From assembly GCA_013433145.1 (NCBI GenBank), contig CM024184.1:1302137-1366136 (forward strand): a stretch of DNA of 64,000 bases. Direction: 5' to 3'. Shown here piece by piece: positions 1-18,732 of the stretch. Positions within the stretch are counted from its first letter, which is position 1. Each line of letters opens with the position of its first letter. The position numbers and the translations under genes were made by a program. This stretch comes from Ascaris suum (Eukaryota; Nematoda; Chromadorea; Rhabditida; Ascarididae). The notes under the pieces were generated by a model. That model saw only the letters and a program-made list of their open reading frames with translations. It was not told the origin of the DNA and made no database searches.

Positions 1-6252
<6,252 letters not shown>

Positions 6253-6292
6253 ACTGGTGGGCCGTTTGCAATTTCTCCTAACCGTTCGTCGG

Positions 6293-6300
6293 TTTAAATA
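6293..6300 (-). promoter_or_regulatory. TATA-like element upstream of the Cys-repeat gene
   Basis: Read on the minus strand the bases are TATTTAAA, 41-48 bases upstream of the ATG, with an inverted CCAAT-type motif slightly further out. Such spacing suits a short 5' UTR, but short AT words are common in this sequence. Confidence 0.3.
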
Positions 6301-8654
6301 GAGTTGAGAGTGACCAATAGACAAGAGTGACCACTGAGTTTTTTTTAACGCTTCAATCGCTTACATTTCGCTTATCTGCGTTGTTCAACCGCTCTGCTCT
6401 CGTTGGCTATTCACCATTCGTCCTACTGACGCGATTTTAGTCGCATTATTTCATCTTACCACCACTATTATATTATTAAAAATAAAAGTCACAAAGATTA
6501 TAAATTCACCGAAATTTTTAAAGAAAAGAGGCTTCTCGAAGGGAAATTTTGTTTTTAGGTGAATATAATTTTTTTTTTCTGAAATTTCTTGAAAATTTCA
6601 GATAAGCATATGAGATACTAAAAATTATAAAGAAAAGCAATTTTTCTATATTAAAAGAGTTCTCGCAATATTTTAAAAGGAGTATCTTTGAAAGGCTTGG
6701 GAGGTTTATTGCAAAGGTGCATTTCATTCGTAGTAAGATTGAACAGATAACATAAATAATAATAGTAATAATAATAAATTGAACTCCATAAATGTTCAGG
6801 TAACAATGAGCACATTGCAGTTATCACTTGTTGCTATCTGTTATTGTTTCGAATAATATTTGATCTCCTTGCTATGCGTGATGATATTATTGAATAGCTT
6901 ACCTGAACGATTCCTGAGTAATTTTATAACGTAATATTGTTTTATTTAAATTATTAAAAAAAATAAAACAATGCTTAACTATGTGTTCATCATATCGAAT
7001 GAAGGTCGATTTATTTCGTATTGTTTCTATTGAATCCATTTAATATTTTTCCATATATTTTTCTCATCCTTGCGTTTTTTTTTAAATCTCTTCGCATCTT
7101 GAGGTTTATTGCTTTTTATTAAATCCTATAGAATATTAAATACAAGTAAGTCAAAACGTATTTTAATTTAATATATTTGTTATTATTTAGCGGAATTTTT
7201 TGTTGATAAGTCAATCGTTCGCATAAAATTCGTATAGCTCTTGTAATATTTTCCTATTCTCATTTTATTTCAATTTTCTTTTGAATAATTTTTTGAATTC
7301 TTTTTTTTTTCTTGCACATCTATCATCTTTTGAGAAAATTTTTCTACTTTTATTTATTTACTTATTTATTTATTTTTTAAATGAGGTGATATTTTCTAAA
7401 ATATTCTTCAATTCTTAAAACTCATCAATTTTCATCAACGTTTATTTAGTACTGAGTATATTTTTTTTCCAGCTTGGCTTAACTACATCTATCTTATCAT
7501 TTCTTTTTTTCTGAACTATTTCTGCAACTCAAAAGAGACCTTTTGAACGGTTATGAATGGTAATGCAATAAGGTATTCACTCAAAAGAGTCTCGCTACTC
7601 TTTCATTGATTATATGTCCAGAACTGCTTTACTGCCTTAGTTGTTTCTGCAAATGTATGCATATGATGCTTATGCGTCTTTTTTTTTACTAGTAACATGA
7701 AAAAAACATCAAGCGGTCTAAATCGATATCGTCCGTTATCTTCACTACACTAAAATTTAGTTATGTAAATTGTAATTATGTAAATGAAGTCTTCAATTTC
7801 TGTATTTAATTCCTCTATCATCTATTGTCTCTGATATGTGATCTGCTAATTAAACGGGTTGTCACATAATAAACATCTAATTCAATATATATTTCCGGAC
7901 ATGCAATTGTATTCTCATCAATTATAAAATAAAGCCTTCAATTTGTTTAATTTATGAAGTATTTATAGATTCATTGCGACATCGTTATGGGAAATGTTTA
8001 CAAGAAATTTTCATTTCATAGCGACTCAAATGATGCACTTTACTTTAATTGTAACTGTAACACTACAGCTGTAACTGTTTACTACAATACAGTAGAATAA
8101 CTCTTCAGAAGTAATAAAAAAAAGTAAATTTTTTAAATTTATTAATCATAATTGAAAAAAATTTTTATAATTTTTATGATCATAATTTATGAATAATAAA
8201 AAAAAAATTTTTTTTTTCAATGAAACTCTGCTATTTTATAATTTCTTTCGAAGATGATCGAGGAAAACGAAAAATTGAAATCGTTAAAGAAATTCAACAA
8301 AATCATTTTTTTTACAATAGGACACTATGTTTATTTTTATTTTATTTACTTTTTAGCATAACAATGAGTATCGATGAAGTGAGTTTTTTTTTCTTACATA
8401 GTTGAGTGAAGAGAAATGCAGCTCAAGTGGAAATCGTGCCCTCAAAAGGGCTTCTGCAAAGTATTGGGCAACGCAGAGTTTTTTTTTTTTTTTTTTTTGC
8501 TTTCACAAACACTCCATTGCTCTTAATTCACATTGGTCGTTTTGTATTTATTGCATCATTTGCTTTGATTATATACGTAATGAAGGGTTTTTCTTAGAGG
8601 AGAAGGGTTGTTGGAGGATGGGGACGTCTGTTATCTTATAGATAGTGGCAGTGA

Positions 8655-8835
8655 AAATAAAATAATAATAAAAATAATAACTGTAATAATGATGATATAA
8701 CAATAACAGCAATAATATTTATCTTCTAGCATTTTGACGAGTATTTTACAGTAATAGTAAAGCAATCTTGCCAGTAACAACGCTAATGACAATAATAATA
8801 ACAGTATTAATAATAATATAAGCAGACATAAAAAC
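8655..8835. repeat. Degenerate (AAT)n / (AAC)n-like trinucleotide region
   Basis: A run of imperfect three-base units such as aataataat, ataacagca and gataataat. A similar region occurs at 41884-42030. Confidence 0.6.
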
Positions 8836-9674
8836 ACATAAAGACATGCAGACATACACGCAGACACAAAGGTACAACATTCTCATAAAATAATACGTAA
8901 ATATTTGTTTGCACTAATTATTAAAAGAATGAAGATGAGAGCGGAAAATCCCTCCACTCTATCGAGTTTTCTTCGCTTCTCAATCGTCTCTTTTAATGTC
9001 GCATTTTTCCTCAAACGCATTCTTTAGGCACGAATATAACACTTTTCACATGCGTCCGTTGTGATGAATAACGCCATTTCGTATATAGCGGAAGTGAGGT
9101 TGAAATCATTCAACTTTGCATTCACTCTTTCTACATATATTTAGGGAAATGATCGCTGAGATCTCATGCGTTCTAATCGCATATTTATGTTGGATGTGAA
9201 ACATTCGCTTCCCTTACGAAAGAACTTATAGATGGTTTAATTATTCGCATGCAAATTATTTTCCTTTGATATTTTTCTATGCAAATTTTGAGCGAAGCTA
9301 AATCACAATGGAATATCCACGTGATGACTAAATGTTATTTTACAGTTCTCGTTTCAAACATCCGGCGCGCTTGTATATTCAGTGCTTTGAGCACATTTTG
9401 AGTGGTGAGTGTTTGGTTGCTTGAATAATAGCCTTTCAAACATATCGAGATGGAGGTTATATTTGATGGGATGAGTTTATATTATTCCATAAACTATGAA
9501 GATGGTATGAACACTTATAAATGCTATTGATAATGATTAATGAATATATATATCATTGAGTATATGAACGATTGCTATAATGGTATTGATAACCATTTTA
9601 TAATTTCTAAATGAATGTAGCACTTCTTTGTTATGGAATTTCTTTGAACTATTCTTTTCGTATATTTTTTTAGA

Positions 9675-9766
9675 TTCTCCTATTCTCCTATTCTCCTATT
9701 CGTATTCTCCTATCTCCTATTCCTATTCTCCTATTCTCCTATATCTCCTATTTAGATTCTCCTATG
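9675..9766. repeat. CTCCTATT-type minisatellite
   Basis: About ten irregular copies of a seven- to eight-base unit (attctcct), with one-base shifts between copies. Confidence 0.75.
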
Positions 9767-9787
9767 TTGAAATAGAAAAGATGAGAA

Positions 9788-9893
9788 AAATAAATAAATA
9801 AATGTAAAAATAAACAAAAGTATAAATAAATAAAAAAGTAAATAAGTTAATTAATTAATTAATAAGTAAATAAACAAATAAATAAATCTATAT
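9788..9893. repeat. (AAAT/TAAA)n low-complexity tract
   Basis: Imperfect four-base AT repeats, broken by short substitutions. Confidence 0.7.
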
Positions 9894-10036
9894 ATGGTGA
9901 AGGTACTTGGGAAATGCTAACTACATAATCAAGTGGTGGATTGCTGAAGTGATTTAGATGTGAAACATTTAGTTTCTTGTATGATAATTTCCGATTCTTG
10001 TTCTATTAGTTGATGGAAACTTCCTCTTATTATCCA

Positions 10037-10037
<1 letters not shown>

Positions 10038-10115
<78 letters not shown>
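10038..10115. repeat. (AT)n microsatellite, 78 bp
   Basis: Uninterrupted AT dinucleotides flanked by unique sequence. Confidence 0.95.
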
Positions 10116-10116
<1 letters not shown>

Positions 10117-10757
10117 TTCATACCGAATTGATTATCAATTGCAACACAAACTATCGTATATAATGCATAAAATTCGAAATTGTTTTGGTACTGAAAAAAA
10201 AGATATAATTAAAAAATTTTTTAAATTTAATTCTTTTAAATTAAACCCTTATAAATTAAATTATGATAAATTCTATGGAAAATTCACATATAAATGAGTG
10301 AGAATATTTATGAAACAATTTGTGAAATGAAAACCATAATCGAAGCTCATGAACGATTATCGCAAATCATATTTTCCTATGAAATAGGATAACGTTCTAT
10401 CGTTGATATTTTATTTTAAGCGTTAAAAAATTTGCATTAAATGACGTAATTAATCAATAAAATCAAGTTGTATAGTTGCTGTGAAATTTTTATGCAGAAA
10501 GATCACTCAACTTTAAACGAATAGTCTGAAGCACAAAATTCTACGCAATTCTGAATGAGAAACTAATATTTAGCTTGGTTACGGAGTGATCTACATTAAG
10601 AAGTGATCTGTTGTGATCACATGAGTTTGTTTTCTCTATGATCGCGGCGATCTTCATTCGTATAACAAATTTTATGCTCACACTTGTTTAGTTTTGATGT
10701 GGTATCTCCCCCTTGTGGATTATGACCTCCTTTTGCCTTCGAGGTCGTAACCGAAGA

Positions 10758-10765
10758 TATAAATA
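10758..10765 (+). promoter_or_regulatory. Candidate TATA box (TATAAATA)
   Basis: A good TATA match lies in a locally GC-richer stretch, 59 bases before an ATG that opens a 69-codon frame. The spacing predicts a transcription start near 10790. Confidence 0.45.
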
Positions 10766-10823
10766 GACTGCGGTCTTGCTCGCTAATCAGTTGCTAATCA
10801 AGTCTGCGTATGTTTCGCTTGTT

Positions 10824-11033
10824 ATGGTCGGTTACGCTACGACTCGTAGTGAACGAGATTTTCTGTTCGCCCTTGCGTCCCCGCACTCCGGACAATTTTG
10901 CAAGCCTTTTATAGGTAAGGAATTGCAACAATTGTTTTTCAGTATTACTCGATTATTGGCTTCAAAAACAATCATTCCTAGAGAATTACCACCTATTACT
11001 CCTGATCGCTTATCACTAATCAATAATGATTAA
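10824..11033 (+). CDS. Small ORF or first exon behind a TATA box, unknown product
   Basis: ATG at 10824 opens 69 codons ending in TAA at 11033. The first half (MVGYATTRSERDF, then a Ser/Pro/His segment) is in unusually GC-rich DNA, and a donor-like gtaagg occurs at 10914, so the frame may instead be a first exon ending in phase 1. The second half (RELPPITPD) also reads like protein, which favours an unspliced small gene. I do not recognise a family and see no signal peptide or membrane span. The block of TATA box, GC-rich leader and short ORF could also be a solo LTR of a retrotransposon, but I found no second copy in the window. Confidence 0.35.
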   Translation: MVGYATTRSERDFLFALASPHSGQFCKPFIGKELQQLFFSITRLLASKTIIPRELPPITPDRLSLINND

Positions 11034-11881
11034 TTGAAATTTTAGTGCGAATTTTCAGTAAAATCACCATATGGAGTTGAGTGAAGAATTCCTTTCTGTC
11101 AAGTACACACTACGTTTGAAGAGGTATGATCAAGGTTTTATGATCGGCTAGCTTGATGTAGATTATAATTTCTATAATATTCATACATCTGGTAACTTCT
11201 GCTCACAATCAAAAATTTATGCTGCAATCTCTGATATGCGAAATTGATATGGTTTAACTTGAGCTCGACCATTGAAAAATTGAATAAACGATGAAAATAG
11301 TTTCAATGAACTCGGTAGTTGGCGCTTAACTGAAAGACCGATCGAATATAATAGGCAAAATTCACGTTTCTTAAAGTCATTCCAATTTTATTTGCTTTTC
11401 ACCATCCGTTGAAATTATCTATGCTTGATTTCGTTTACGAATACGTTGAGCTTCATAATACGCTCTTTATTAGATCTTTTTCTAGAACAAAACATTATAG
11501 TGAAACGTTATTGAGTAAAATCTAGTTGTGCACTTTTATTTCTTGAATTGATTTGTTTAGTTTAATTTAATCTGAAATAAATTTAATTGTTAATATTAGT
11601 TTATTTTTTAAATTACTAATATAGATGAAATGATAATGAAAAGAATTGAAACGAAAAAAAAATTGTGATTTCTATTCGAAATATTTTTCCACTCAAATAA
11701 AAATTCTGTTTTGAAAAAATATTCAAGTAAGCATTCAATAGGTGAGAGTGTTCATTTGAAGTTAATATAATATGAGATGGAAATAAATGATAAGAAAGAT
11801 ATGAGGATATATATCTGAAAGATATGAGGGATGAGAAATTAGATGGAAAATAGAAGAAATAAAGAAAATATAAATATATAG
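11034..11881. other. Non-coding stretch before the Ser/Thr-rich gene
   Basis: AT-rich, no supported exon. It may be an intron if the small ORF at 10824 is an upstream exon of the next gene, but the phases do not match directly. Confidence 0.4.
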
Positions 11882-11972
11882 GGAAGTGGATACAACGTTA
11901 TTCTCAACAAGTAGTACGCGTCGAACTGCAACTACTTCGAAACTTGAGAGCTTTGATGATTGGTTATCGAAC
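11882..11972 (+). CDS. Exon 1 (first visible) of the Ser/Thr-rich gene
   Basis: Encodes VDTTLFSTSSTRRTATTSKL and ends ESFDDWLSN in phase 0 at a strong donor (gtaagc). The acceptor is poor in pyrimidines, so the exact start is uncertain. Confidence 0.45.
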
Positions 11973-14900
11973 GTAAGCGTACAACAACAAAAATCAACTC
12001 AACGATCACAGTGGTTAGTTAATTCACTTAAAAACACTTCATCCTTTAAAATATATTCTATTTCCTTTAAAATATATTCTATTCCACAAAACAATCTAGA
12101 TTTATTCTCATTATTTATGAAAAAAAAAATCTTGCATTTTTATCATTCTTATCATTGCCATTTCAATTCGTTGATTTATATTTTTAGTTCATCTTCATTC
12201 TTAAAGGCCTAAGCTATGGATAAAGAGCTGTATGAACGATCGTTAATATCCTCGGTCAAATATTTAGCCAAGGAGCAAAAATGAAAACTGATATAGTCCA
12301 ATTAATTAACCTTTGATATCTTATATACCTTTATTAATTATAGTCGAGATTAGTGTTCCGGATAGATGGACATAAGAAAGTGATCATTGGTAAAGCAGTT
12401 AGGGTATGTGAACACATGAAGATAACTATTTGAATATAAATAATAAGTGTTTAATTTCAATAAGTACTGATGCAATTATGTGCTTCTCATTTATAAAAAT
12501 ATGATACTTTATTATTCAATATTCTTACTTCGATCATTTCTATCTTCAAAAAAAAAAAACCAAAAAATTGTTCTATCATTAATCGTGACTATGTTATTGC
12601 TCTTGATGAGAAGATTTTTATGCAAATAGCGGAGACGACAATAAATAAATAAAAAATATTTAATGCGTTTAGTACTTTAATAAATGCATTTAGTGAGATA
12701 AAGACTGAAATGTTGAGCAACAACACTCCGTCGACGTTTCCAACAAGCTCAACCGTATCATCGTCGTTTCCTGAGTCGATATCAAGCTCGCATTATGGTA
12801 ATTTTTCTATTTATCCACCCCTCCCCCCCCCCCTCCCTTTCCAAAATCATTGATTCAAACCCTAAGCCATGATACTCACAATTGCGCAGCTCATCTGACT
12901 TCTTGTTGATGAGCTATGCTCGTTCTATTTACAAATTCCAAATAAGGTGATATTTAGTTGAACATATGACCGACATTATAGTTCATCACCAATTTTCCTT
13001 AAAGAAATCAAGAGATATTAAATTCTAATGAGTTTTTCATTTCCAGCCATGTAAATGAGTTTCAGTCTTATTTTTATAAATATGTTCTAGCTGCATCTTC
13101 ATAAGTGTATGAGCTAAAAAAAAAGAGAGTATCTGCAAAATTTTATGCAAATATCTATTCATCAAACAAGACGCCAATATTCCTCTAATTTGTAGTTTGT
13201 TGTTTTCCTCCGATCATCAATACTAACTGCTCAATTTGTCGTATTGTTGCTAATGTTTTATATACGGAAAATAAAAGTCGCTCGAGTCTTGCCAACTGTT
13301 TGTCGATCAAAATAAATAGCATGTAGGCTTAGAAAAAGGGGGGAGGGGGTTTAATGGAAATGAAATAGAAATTAATTGTTTTAATCGAAGTGCTACGATA
13401 TATTTGATCGATTTTCTGCGAAATGATGCGTCAAAGATATAATAGTTTCTCCAGATAGTCATACCAAATATCAACTAAAAGGATGGTGCTACATTTGTAG
13501 GAATGAAATTAATAACTCAATAATAAAAATTATTAACTTAATAATAATAGGAATTTGCAATAGTAATGTTTGATGATCAAGCGATTTAATCGCATAAGTT
13601 TAAGGTTACACTACGATATAATTGATGAAAATTATAAATGTCCACTAATAATAGGAGTAATAAGTAAAGTCGGTTTCGAGTAATTTTTTTACAAAAGGAA
13701 GTAATGGCGATATATGTGTACAACTTCTGAAGCAAACCGATGAATTCATTAAACGTATCGGAAAACGATATGGTACTTCCAATTATTCGTCCACGTTTAC
13801 AACACCAAAAAGGTTGTCCATATTAAGATAGAATGTTCGTGCACTAAAATGTTCGCTGTTGCCGGTCAATATGGTCATTTCAGCTGTCAGTGTGGTCAAT
13901 ATGCTATTATAGGATATTTAGTCAGTGAAAATACTAATTAAAAAGTAAAATAGCCTTTATTCTAACTTCAACAACGGTTACTGTCACTGGTTAATAGATT
14001 CAAAATTTTCTCACCTAACCATTTTAGTGCCAGTTTTATTTTGTAGTACTTGATAATAAATCCCCCATGTATACAGGAAAATGTTACTCTTCTGGCTCAT
14101 TAAAAATATTAGACAGCCGTTTGTTCACAGGAAAACGATCACAATGTTGGTAGACGAAAATGCTATTCATGTGTTTGGTTCTCTATTGAAGTTGTTCTCG
14201 TTTTGATTGTTTATTCGGAAATTTTGCTTATACTTGGAGACAAAAATATTGCCTAAATTATAGCTGACATGGTGACCAGTATTTATTTAGTTGAGCAATG
14301 ACCAGTACGTAAAACATATGTCAATAAATGACCACTACATGTCAAAAATGGAATCAATATATCGATACATTTCTATGACAAATGCATTTTTTTGAATAAA
14401 TTGACGCTAGAGTTATGATCGAAATTCCGGTAGAGTTGGTCATTCTGTGATCACTCGGAGGTATGTTGACAAGGAGATGCGTTGAATTTTAAAAGCAAAT
14501 CTATCAATGAGTAATCATCTCGAGAGATTAAATCCACATAATTTGTTAAATGAAATAATTACAATATGAACAGGTGTAAATTGTTTCAGATGGTGAATGA
14601 GGTAGGTTTCAGGTGTTCAGCAAGCGAAGCGGAATCTATCACTGGCACGTCTTTTCCAGAAACTCTTGAGAAACGTATAACTTTAATTTCAGTTATATTT
14701 TAATAATTGTATATAGTGAATAATTTTCTCAGCTATTTCTCGACATCATCTTAAACTGATTACTAAAATTTAAAAAAAAAAAGAATTATTTATATAATAT
14801 TCCAGAAAAAAAAACGAAAAAAATTTTATAACTAAAGAAAGCCATTCTTTTTGAAATATTCATTAATATAGCTATACGGATTGTCTATTCTTGTACGAAT

Positions 14901-17900
14901 AGCATATAAAAGTTTGCCTTCTACAACATATAAAAAAGTTTGCTCTTGATCGAATAAACTATAGAATTGAATGCAAATGAGTATAAATTGAAAAAATTTA
15001 GAACATGTTTTAGAAATATATCGATTATCCATTAAATAGTGTAATTATGACTTGAAAACATTTACATTTAATTAGGAGAATTCATATAAAGATCCAATTA
15101 ATGCGAAAGATGTTTATTTTAGAAATTACTCAAAAGACGACCTCAAAGAATCGACAAGAAAGAGATGATAAGGTGGCTCTTATACAGCTTTTAGTTAGTA
15201 CTACTGAGAGAAAAAAGGGTTTTTTAAAGTTATAGTACCATATTACTGATAGAAGATTGATATGATAATTGATTTTATCTATTTTTATTGAACTAAATAG
15301 GTCACATGTACCAACTGTTGCATTCGATGTTCTTAACAAATGATACCTAAAATAACCTCACCATATTTTTGGGGAATCGAGAAACTCTTACACTTGAATT
15401 TTATAATTAGCGATTGTTTAGATCAACTCAATAATCACATAATCGTTGTAATTCGACAAAATTGTGCATACATGTAAATCTTTGAGAGATACAAAATATA
15501 TAATGCAGCACCTGAATTAATCAGCCAGGTAAGTAGGCTGATTTGAACCTTAGTTATGACAAGGTAAGCAGATTGGCGAGATAAGAAATGTGGATACAGT
15601 TTTTCTATAGACATTATAGTAAAATATGAAGTAATTCATCGAGTTAATTTGATCAAAATGCGATTTTGAAAGTTTATGACAGTTAGGTGATACTTATGAC
15701 AATATACGAGTTTGGATATAATTGGAGATTGTATCGGATTTTTTAAGAGATTTGCAGAGTTCTTCATGTTCACATAAAGCTACCTTTACGGGTAGGAAAG
15801 GGTGTTCTTTTTTTTGTTCAATTTTTATAAATTTCAGAAGAAGACTAAATCATATTGAATAATTATCGCATAATGATAGATGATGACTATTACAGGTATG
15901 GCTAATTGCAGAGATGGTCATCGGGTATCGACTCATCGCTACAATTGCCGGAGACAAATGAGCCGGATTTAACACAAAATATCAAGGAATCGAGTAGTGA
16001 TACCTCAACACCACTCGATTGGATGTCACCACCATCGCCAAATTCACAAAACGTTACGTTCTCTTTTAATTTGCATTATTCAATTTCAATGCGCATTAAC
16101 TTCGGCTAACTGCATTTTTAATGCGTTCTTAAGCTGCGATGCAAAATACATTAGGGACTCGATCTGTGTTGGTGTGTTCGTGTCTATATATGTCTGCGTG
16201 CCTCTACGGCTTCAGCAGATTCTGGGAAGTTCTAGCCTTTCGCACATTTAATCTTTAGCCCAGGAATGCTTCAGCTTTATCAACTTATCAACGGTCGTTT
16301 TATCAGCTTTTCATTTGACAGGCCAAAAATTGCGGCGTGGTTTTGAATGCAATATTTGTCGAACTAAAATAATTCCTCATATCTTGAAATAATTTTGCCG
16401 TATGAAAAATTGGGCCACATCAGCATTTCACATCTTATCAGTTGAGCTAGCTTCAAGACTCTCTGTCACTTTCAAGTCACTTTCAACCATATCAGCTCTT
16501 ATCAGTTAATAAATCATAAATTATACTAAATGATCGGAGAGTTTCTTGCAAAAGTTCCATTCATAAAAGACCGATGAAAATGATAGTCAATTGCAAAGGA
16601 AATTTATTTTAGAGATCATCGCTTGCTGTTCAAATTTTTGTAATTCTTGAAATTAGGATTATTTAATGATCTCGCGAACTTCCTCAGTATCGAATAAATG
16701 CAACCTTTAAAAAACTCTACAATTTAGCTATCGACAAATAAAGAAATATTAATTAGAAGAGCAGCCGAAGGAAATATTACAAACGGTAAACAGCCAAAAA
16801 TGCAATTGGCACAACGAAGTTGCAATAAATACAATCGCCATACACGAAGAAAATCATATTTATCGATGAAATCCGAAAGAAATAACGATGAAAATCAGAA
16901 ACGTTTTCATAGTCCTGCTGTTGAAGTGATGCTTACGCAACGACAATCAACACGAGCGAGTCGAAACGTTCAAATGAGAAAATTTATCGCTCGTACTACA
17001 GCGACTCCTCAAACATGCTTGGCTAAGTTGGATAAGCAAGTTGGGAATGGTCGAAATGATAATGGCCAAATATCAACGCCTAATCGAGCAGAAAGCATTT
17101 CGAAGAATCGTTCCCTCGATGTGCACATATCTCCGTCTTCAAATATCACAACTGCTAATAAGCGTACAAATGTGAGTTCGAAGCAGCAACAACAAACTGC
17201 TAAAACGAAAAAAGAGCCTGAAATTATTCAAAATCAACAACGTGATAATCAGGACCATGCTGCTCTAGAAGTTGAACTAAAAGCAAGTGCAGCGCAAGGT
17301 GTACGATATCCTACCTCAGTGATTCCTATAACAGAAAGAAAAATTCCTATACCGAAACTTGAGAGAGATATGCTTCAGAAGGTAATTTACGTATGTTTGT
17401 TTACTTTTTCGCATAAATTTTTCGTTTATTGTGAAGTTATTCCTTTATTTAGACCAATGAACGGTTTATATGACATTTGATAGCATTTTCTATAGCATCT
17501 TAGAGGTGTTCAATGAGATAATATCTCATAAACAAATTTAGCGGAACCCCAACTCTTTTCCTCTCTCAGTCTCCCCTCCCTCCCCTTTCCCTTCCCCCCA
17601 TTTCTTCAGTAAAACCTCTCGTAATCCAGTATTCTAAAGTGGAGAACTGAGCTCTCCGTTTTCTAAGCGAAATATGCATGTTGCTAATAATTGCGATCCG
17701 TATGTGAAATATGCAGTAAAGTTTGATGAGCGTTTAGTTGTTGAATATGCAAATATTGCCAATAAGAATGGGAGGCCTTTGCTTATATGCAAAATAAAGA
17801 CAAATTTTAGCAAATATTTCGTTCATATCTCGATTTATCGCTTCCGGCAAATTCCTTATCGATGTCCTGAAAAATGCATACCTTCCTTTTTGTGAGCTAA

Positions 17901-18732
17901 CTATATTTTAGAGTGCACGCCTTCCAACTGGAAGAGAGCTAACAATGAGCACACAAGGAACGTCAACAAGAGGCACCTCTAATGAGAGCTTATCGAGTCC
18001 AAATTCCACCCAGAAATCCAGTAAGAGAGATGAAAACGGATTGTATGAACCTAAGAAAGAGCAAAAGAATACATCAACAACTACTCCATTTTCGGGAATG
18101 TCTTCCTCTTCGGGTAATATTTTGAAAAAAAAAACCAATATCATTGAGGATAGGTATTAGCAAATTGATATACGAGTAGATCGATATTCTATTAGAATAT
18201 TATGCAACAAAATTAAGAAGAATTAAAAATGTTTTATCTATCAACAGTTGGGAAAATTTATAGAACAAAAAAAAAATTTTTTTTTTGGATAATATTCACA
18301 TAGAATCTCGACTCTAGCGAAGAAGAAGACCTTTCATTAGGCATTTCACATTTCAATTATTCAAATATGCAAATTTATATAATTGAATGAAAGATTATAG
18401 GCCAATCATCTAATATAGATGGAAGCTCATCAATGAGTTTCTCATCATCGATGACGACGACAACTACCTCAAATCTCAGCTCTATTTCCGATTATATCGG
18501 TGAGTCTTTCGAATATTTCTCGATAAGAAAAAATGGTCTTAGTTATTGCAATTGAATGAGAGAATATCGATGCATGCAAATTTATTTCTGATTTTCACTT
18601 TTTTCGTTTGTAGAAAATTCCACTTCACTCTCATTTGTTCCCGATTGCAACAAATGTATCCACTGTGTGATCCTTAATAACTTCAAAGTGCAGTTCGTGT
18701 CTAGAAGACTTCCAGATGTGCTCCGTACCTAG
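11882..18732 (+). CDS. Ser/Thr/Gln-rich basic protein, not recognised; 11 exons, 5' end uncertain
   Basis: Exons: 11882-11972, 12344-12403, 12704-12797, 13698-13812, 14613-14674, 15509-15528, 15912-16057, 16757-17381, 17912-18113, 18401-18499 and 18614-18732. Phases agree at each junction and give about 543 residues. No ATG opens the first exon (it enters in phase 2), so at least one upstream exon is missing. The protein has a short ordered-looking part (SRLVFRIDGHKKVIIGKAVR; LLKQTDEFIKRIGKRYG). After that come long low-complexity regions rich in Ser, Thr, Asn and Gln with basic patches (RHTRRKSYL, RKFIARTT) and a QQQQ run, so most of it is probably disordered. No signal peptide or membrane span is visible. 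An intracellular scaffold, cytoskeletal or nuclear role would fit, but that is only an impression. The 3' end is also uncertain: exon 18614 ends inside a 28-bp repeat, and exon 10 can instead splice in phase to 19778-19842. Confidence 0.55.
12344..12403 (+). CDS. Exon 2 of the Ser/Thr-rich gene
   Basis: Twenty codons, phase 0 at both ends (acceptor aattatag, donor gtatgt), encoding SRLVFRIDGHKKVIIGKAVR. It is the most ordered-looking segment of the protein. Confidence 0.6.
12704..12797 (+). CDS. Exon 3 of the Ser/Thr-rich gene
   Basis: Encodes a Ser/Thr/Pro run (NNTPSTFPTSSTV and on) and ends in phase 1 at donor gtaatt. An alternative acceptor twelve bases upstream also stays open but changes the entry phase. 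Confidence 0.55.
13698..13812 (+). CDS. Exon 4 of the Ser/Thr-rich gene
   Basis: Enters in phase 1 and encodes SNGDICVQLLKQTDEFIKRI followed by GKRYGTSNYSS. Helical, charged composition. The donor gttgtc is weak. Confidence 0.58.
14613..14674 (+). CDS. Exon 5 of the Ser/Thr-rich gene
   Basis: Twenty codons encoding CSASEAESITGTSFPETLEK, acceptor ggtttcag, donor gtataa. Phases 2 to 1 fit both neighbours. Confidence 0.58.
15509..15528 (+). CDS. 20-base microexon of the Ser/Thr-rich gene
   Basis: Acceptor taatgcag and donor gtaagt flank 20 bases that complete a Pro codon and add PELISQ-type residues. Without it the frame does not carry from 14674 to 15912, which is the main support for it. Confidence 0.45.
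15912..16057 (+). CDS. Exon 7 of the Ser/Thr-rich gene
   Basis: Encodes RWSSGIDSSLQLPETNEPDL, then a Ser/Thr/Pro-rich stretch with LDWMSPPSPNSQN. The donor at 16058 (gttctc) keeps phase with the next exon; gttacg at 16053 would not. Both donors are weak. Confidence 0.5.
16757..17381 (+). CDS. Exon 8, the large exon of the Ser/Thr-rich gene
   Basis: The longest exon in the window (625 bases) and clearly coding. It carries basic segments (NRHTRRKSYLSMKSER), Gln/Asn runs and a QQQQ tract, and ends with IPIPKLERDMLQK at donor gtaatt in phase 0. Many Ser/Thr residues near Arg/Lys could be kinase sites. Confidence 0.7.
17912..18113 (+). CDS. Exon 9 of the Ser/Thr-rich gene
   Basis: Acceptor atttttag-type (tatattttag), phase 0 in, phase 1 out at gtaata. 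Encodes SARLPTGRELTMSTQGTSTR and a Ser/Lys-rich segment. Confidence 0.65.
18401..18499 (+). CDS. Exon 10 of the Ser/Thr-rich gene
   Basis: Acceptor gattatag, donor gtgagt, phase 1 at both ends. Encodes a Ser/Thr run with MTTTTTSNLSSISDYI. Confidence 0.6.
18614..18732 (+). CDS. Possible terminal exon of the Ser/Thr-rich gene
   Basis: Phase-compatible acceptor gtttgtag; the frame runs 39 codons to TAG at 18732 and includes CNKCIHC. The last part lies inside a 28-bp tandem repeat, so the C-terminus is repeat-derived, or this is not the true end. Confidence 0.42.

Larger units (their letters stand above)
6340..10600. other. Intergenic AT-rich region
   Basis: No splice-bounded coding exon was found on either strand. 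The stretch has poly-A/T runs, a trinucleotide-like region near 8655-8835, a CTCCTATT minisatellite, AAAT-type repeats and an (AT)n tract. Short ORFs here have the composition expected by chance. Confidence 0.5.

Noticed and set aside
12209..12282. Short frame MDKELYERSLISSVKYLAKE between exons 1 and 2 of the Ser/Thr-rich gene
   Set aside because: Reads like protein, but no donor precedes its stop and no phase joins it to the neighbours.
17674..17895. 73-codon frame in the intron before 17912
   Set aside because: No splice sites in a fitting phase and the flanking exons join without it.
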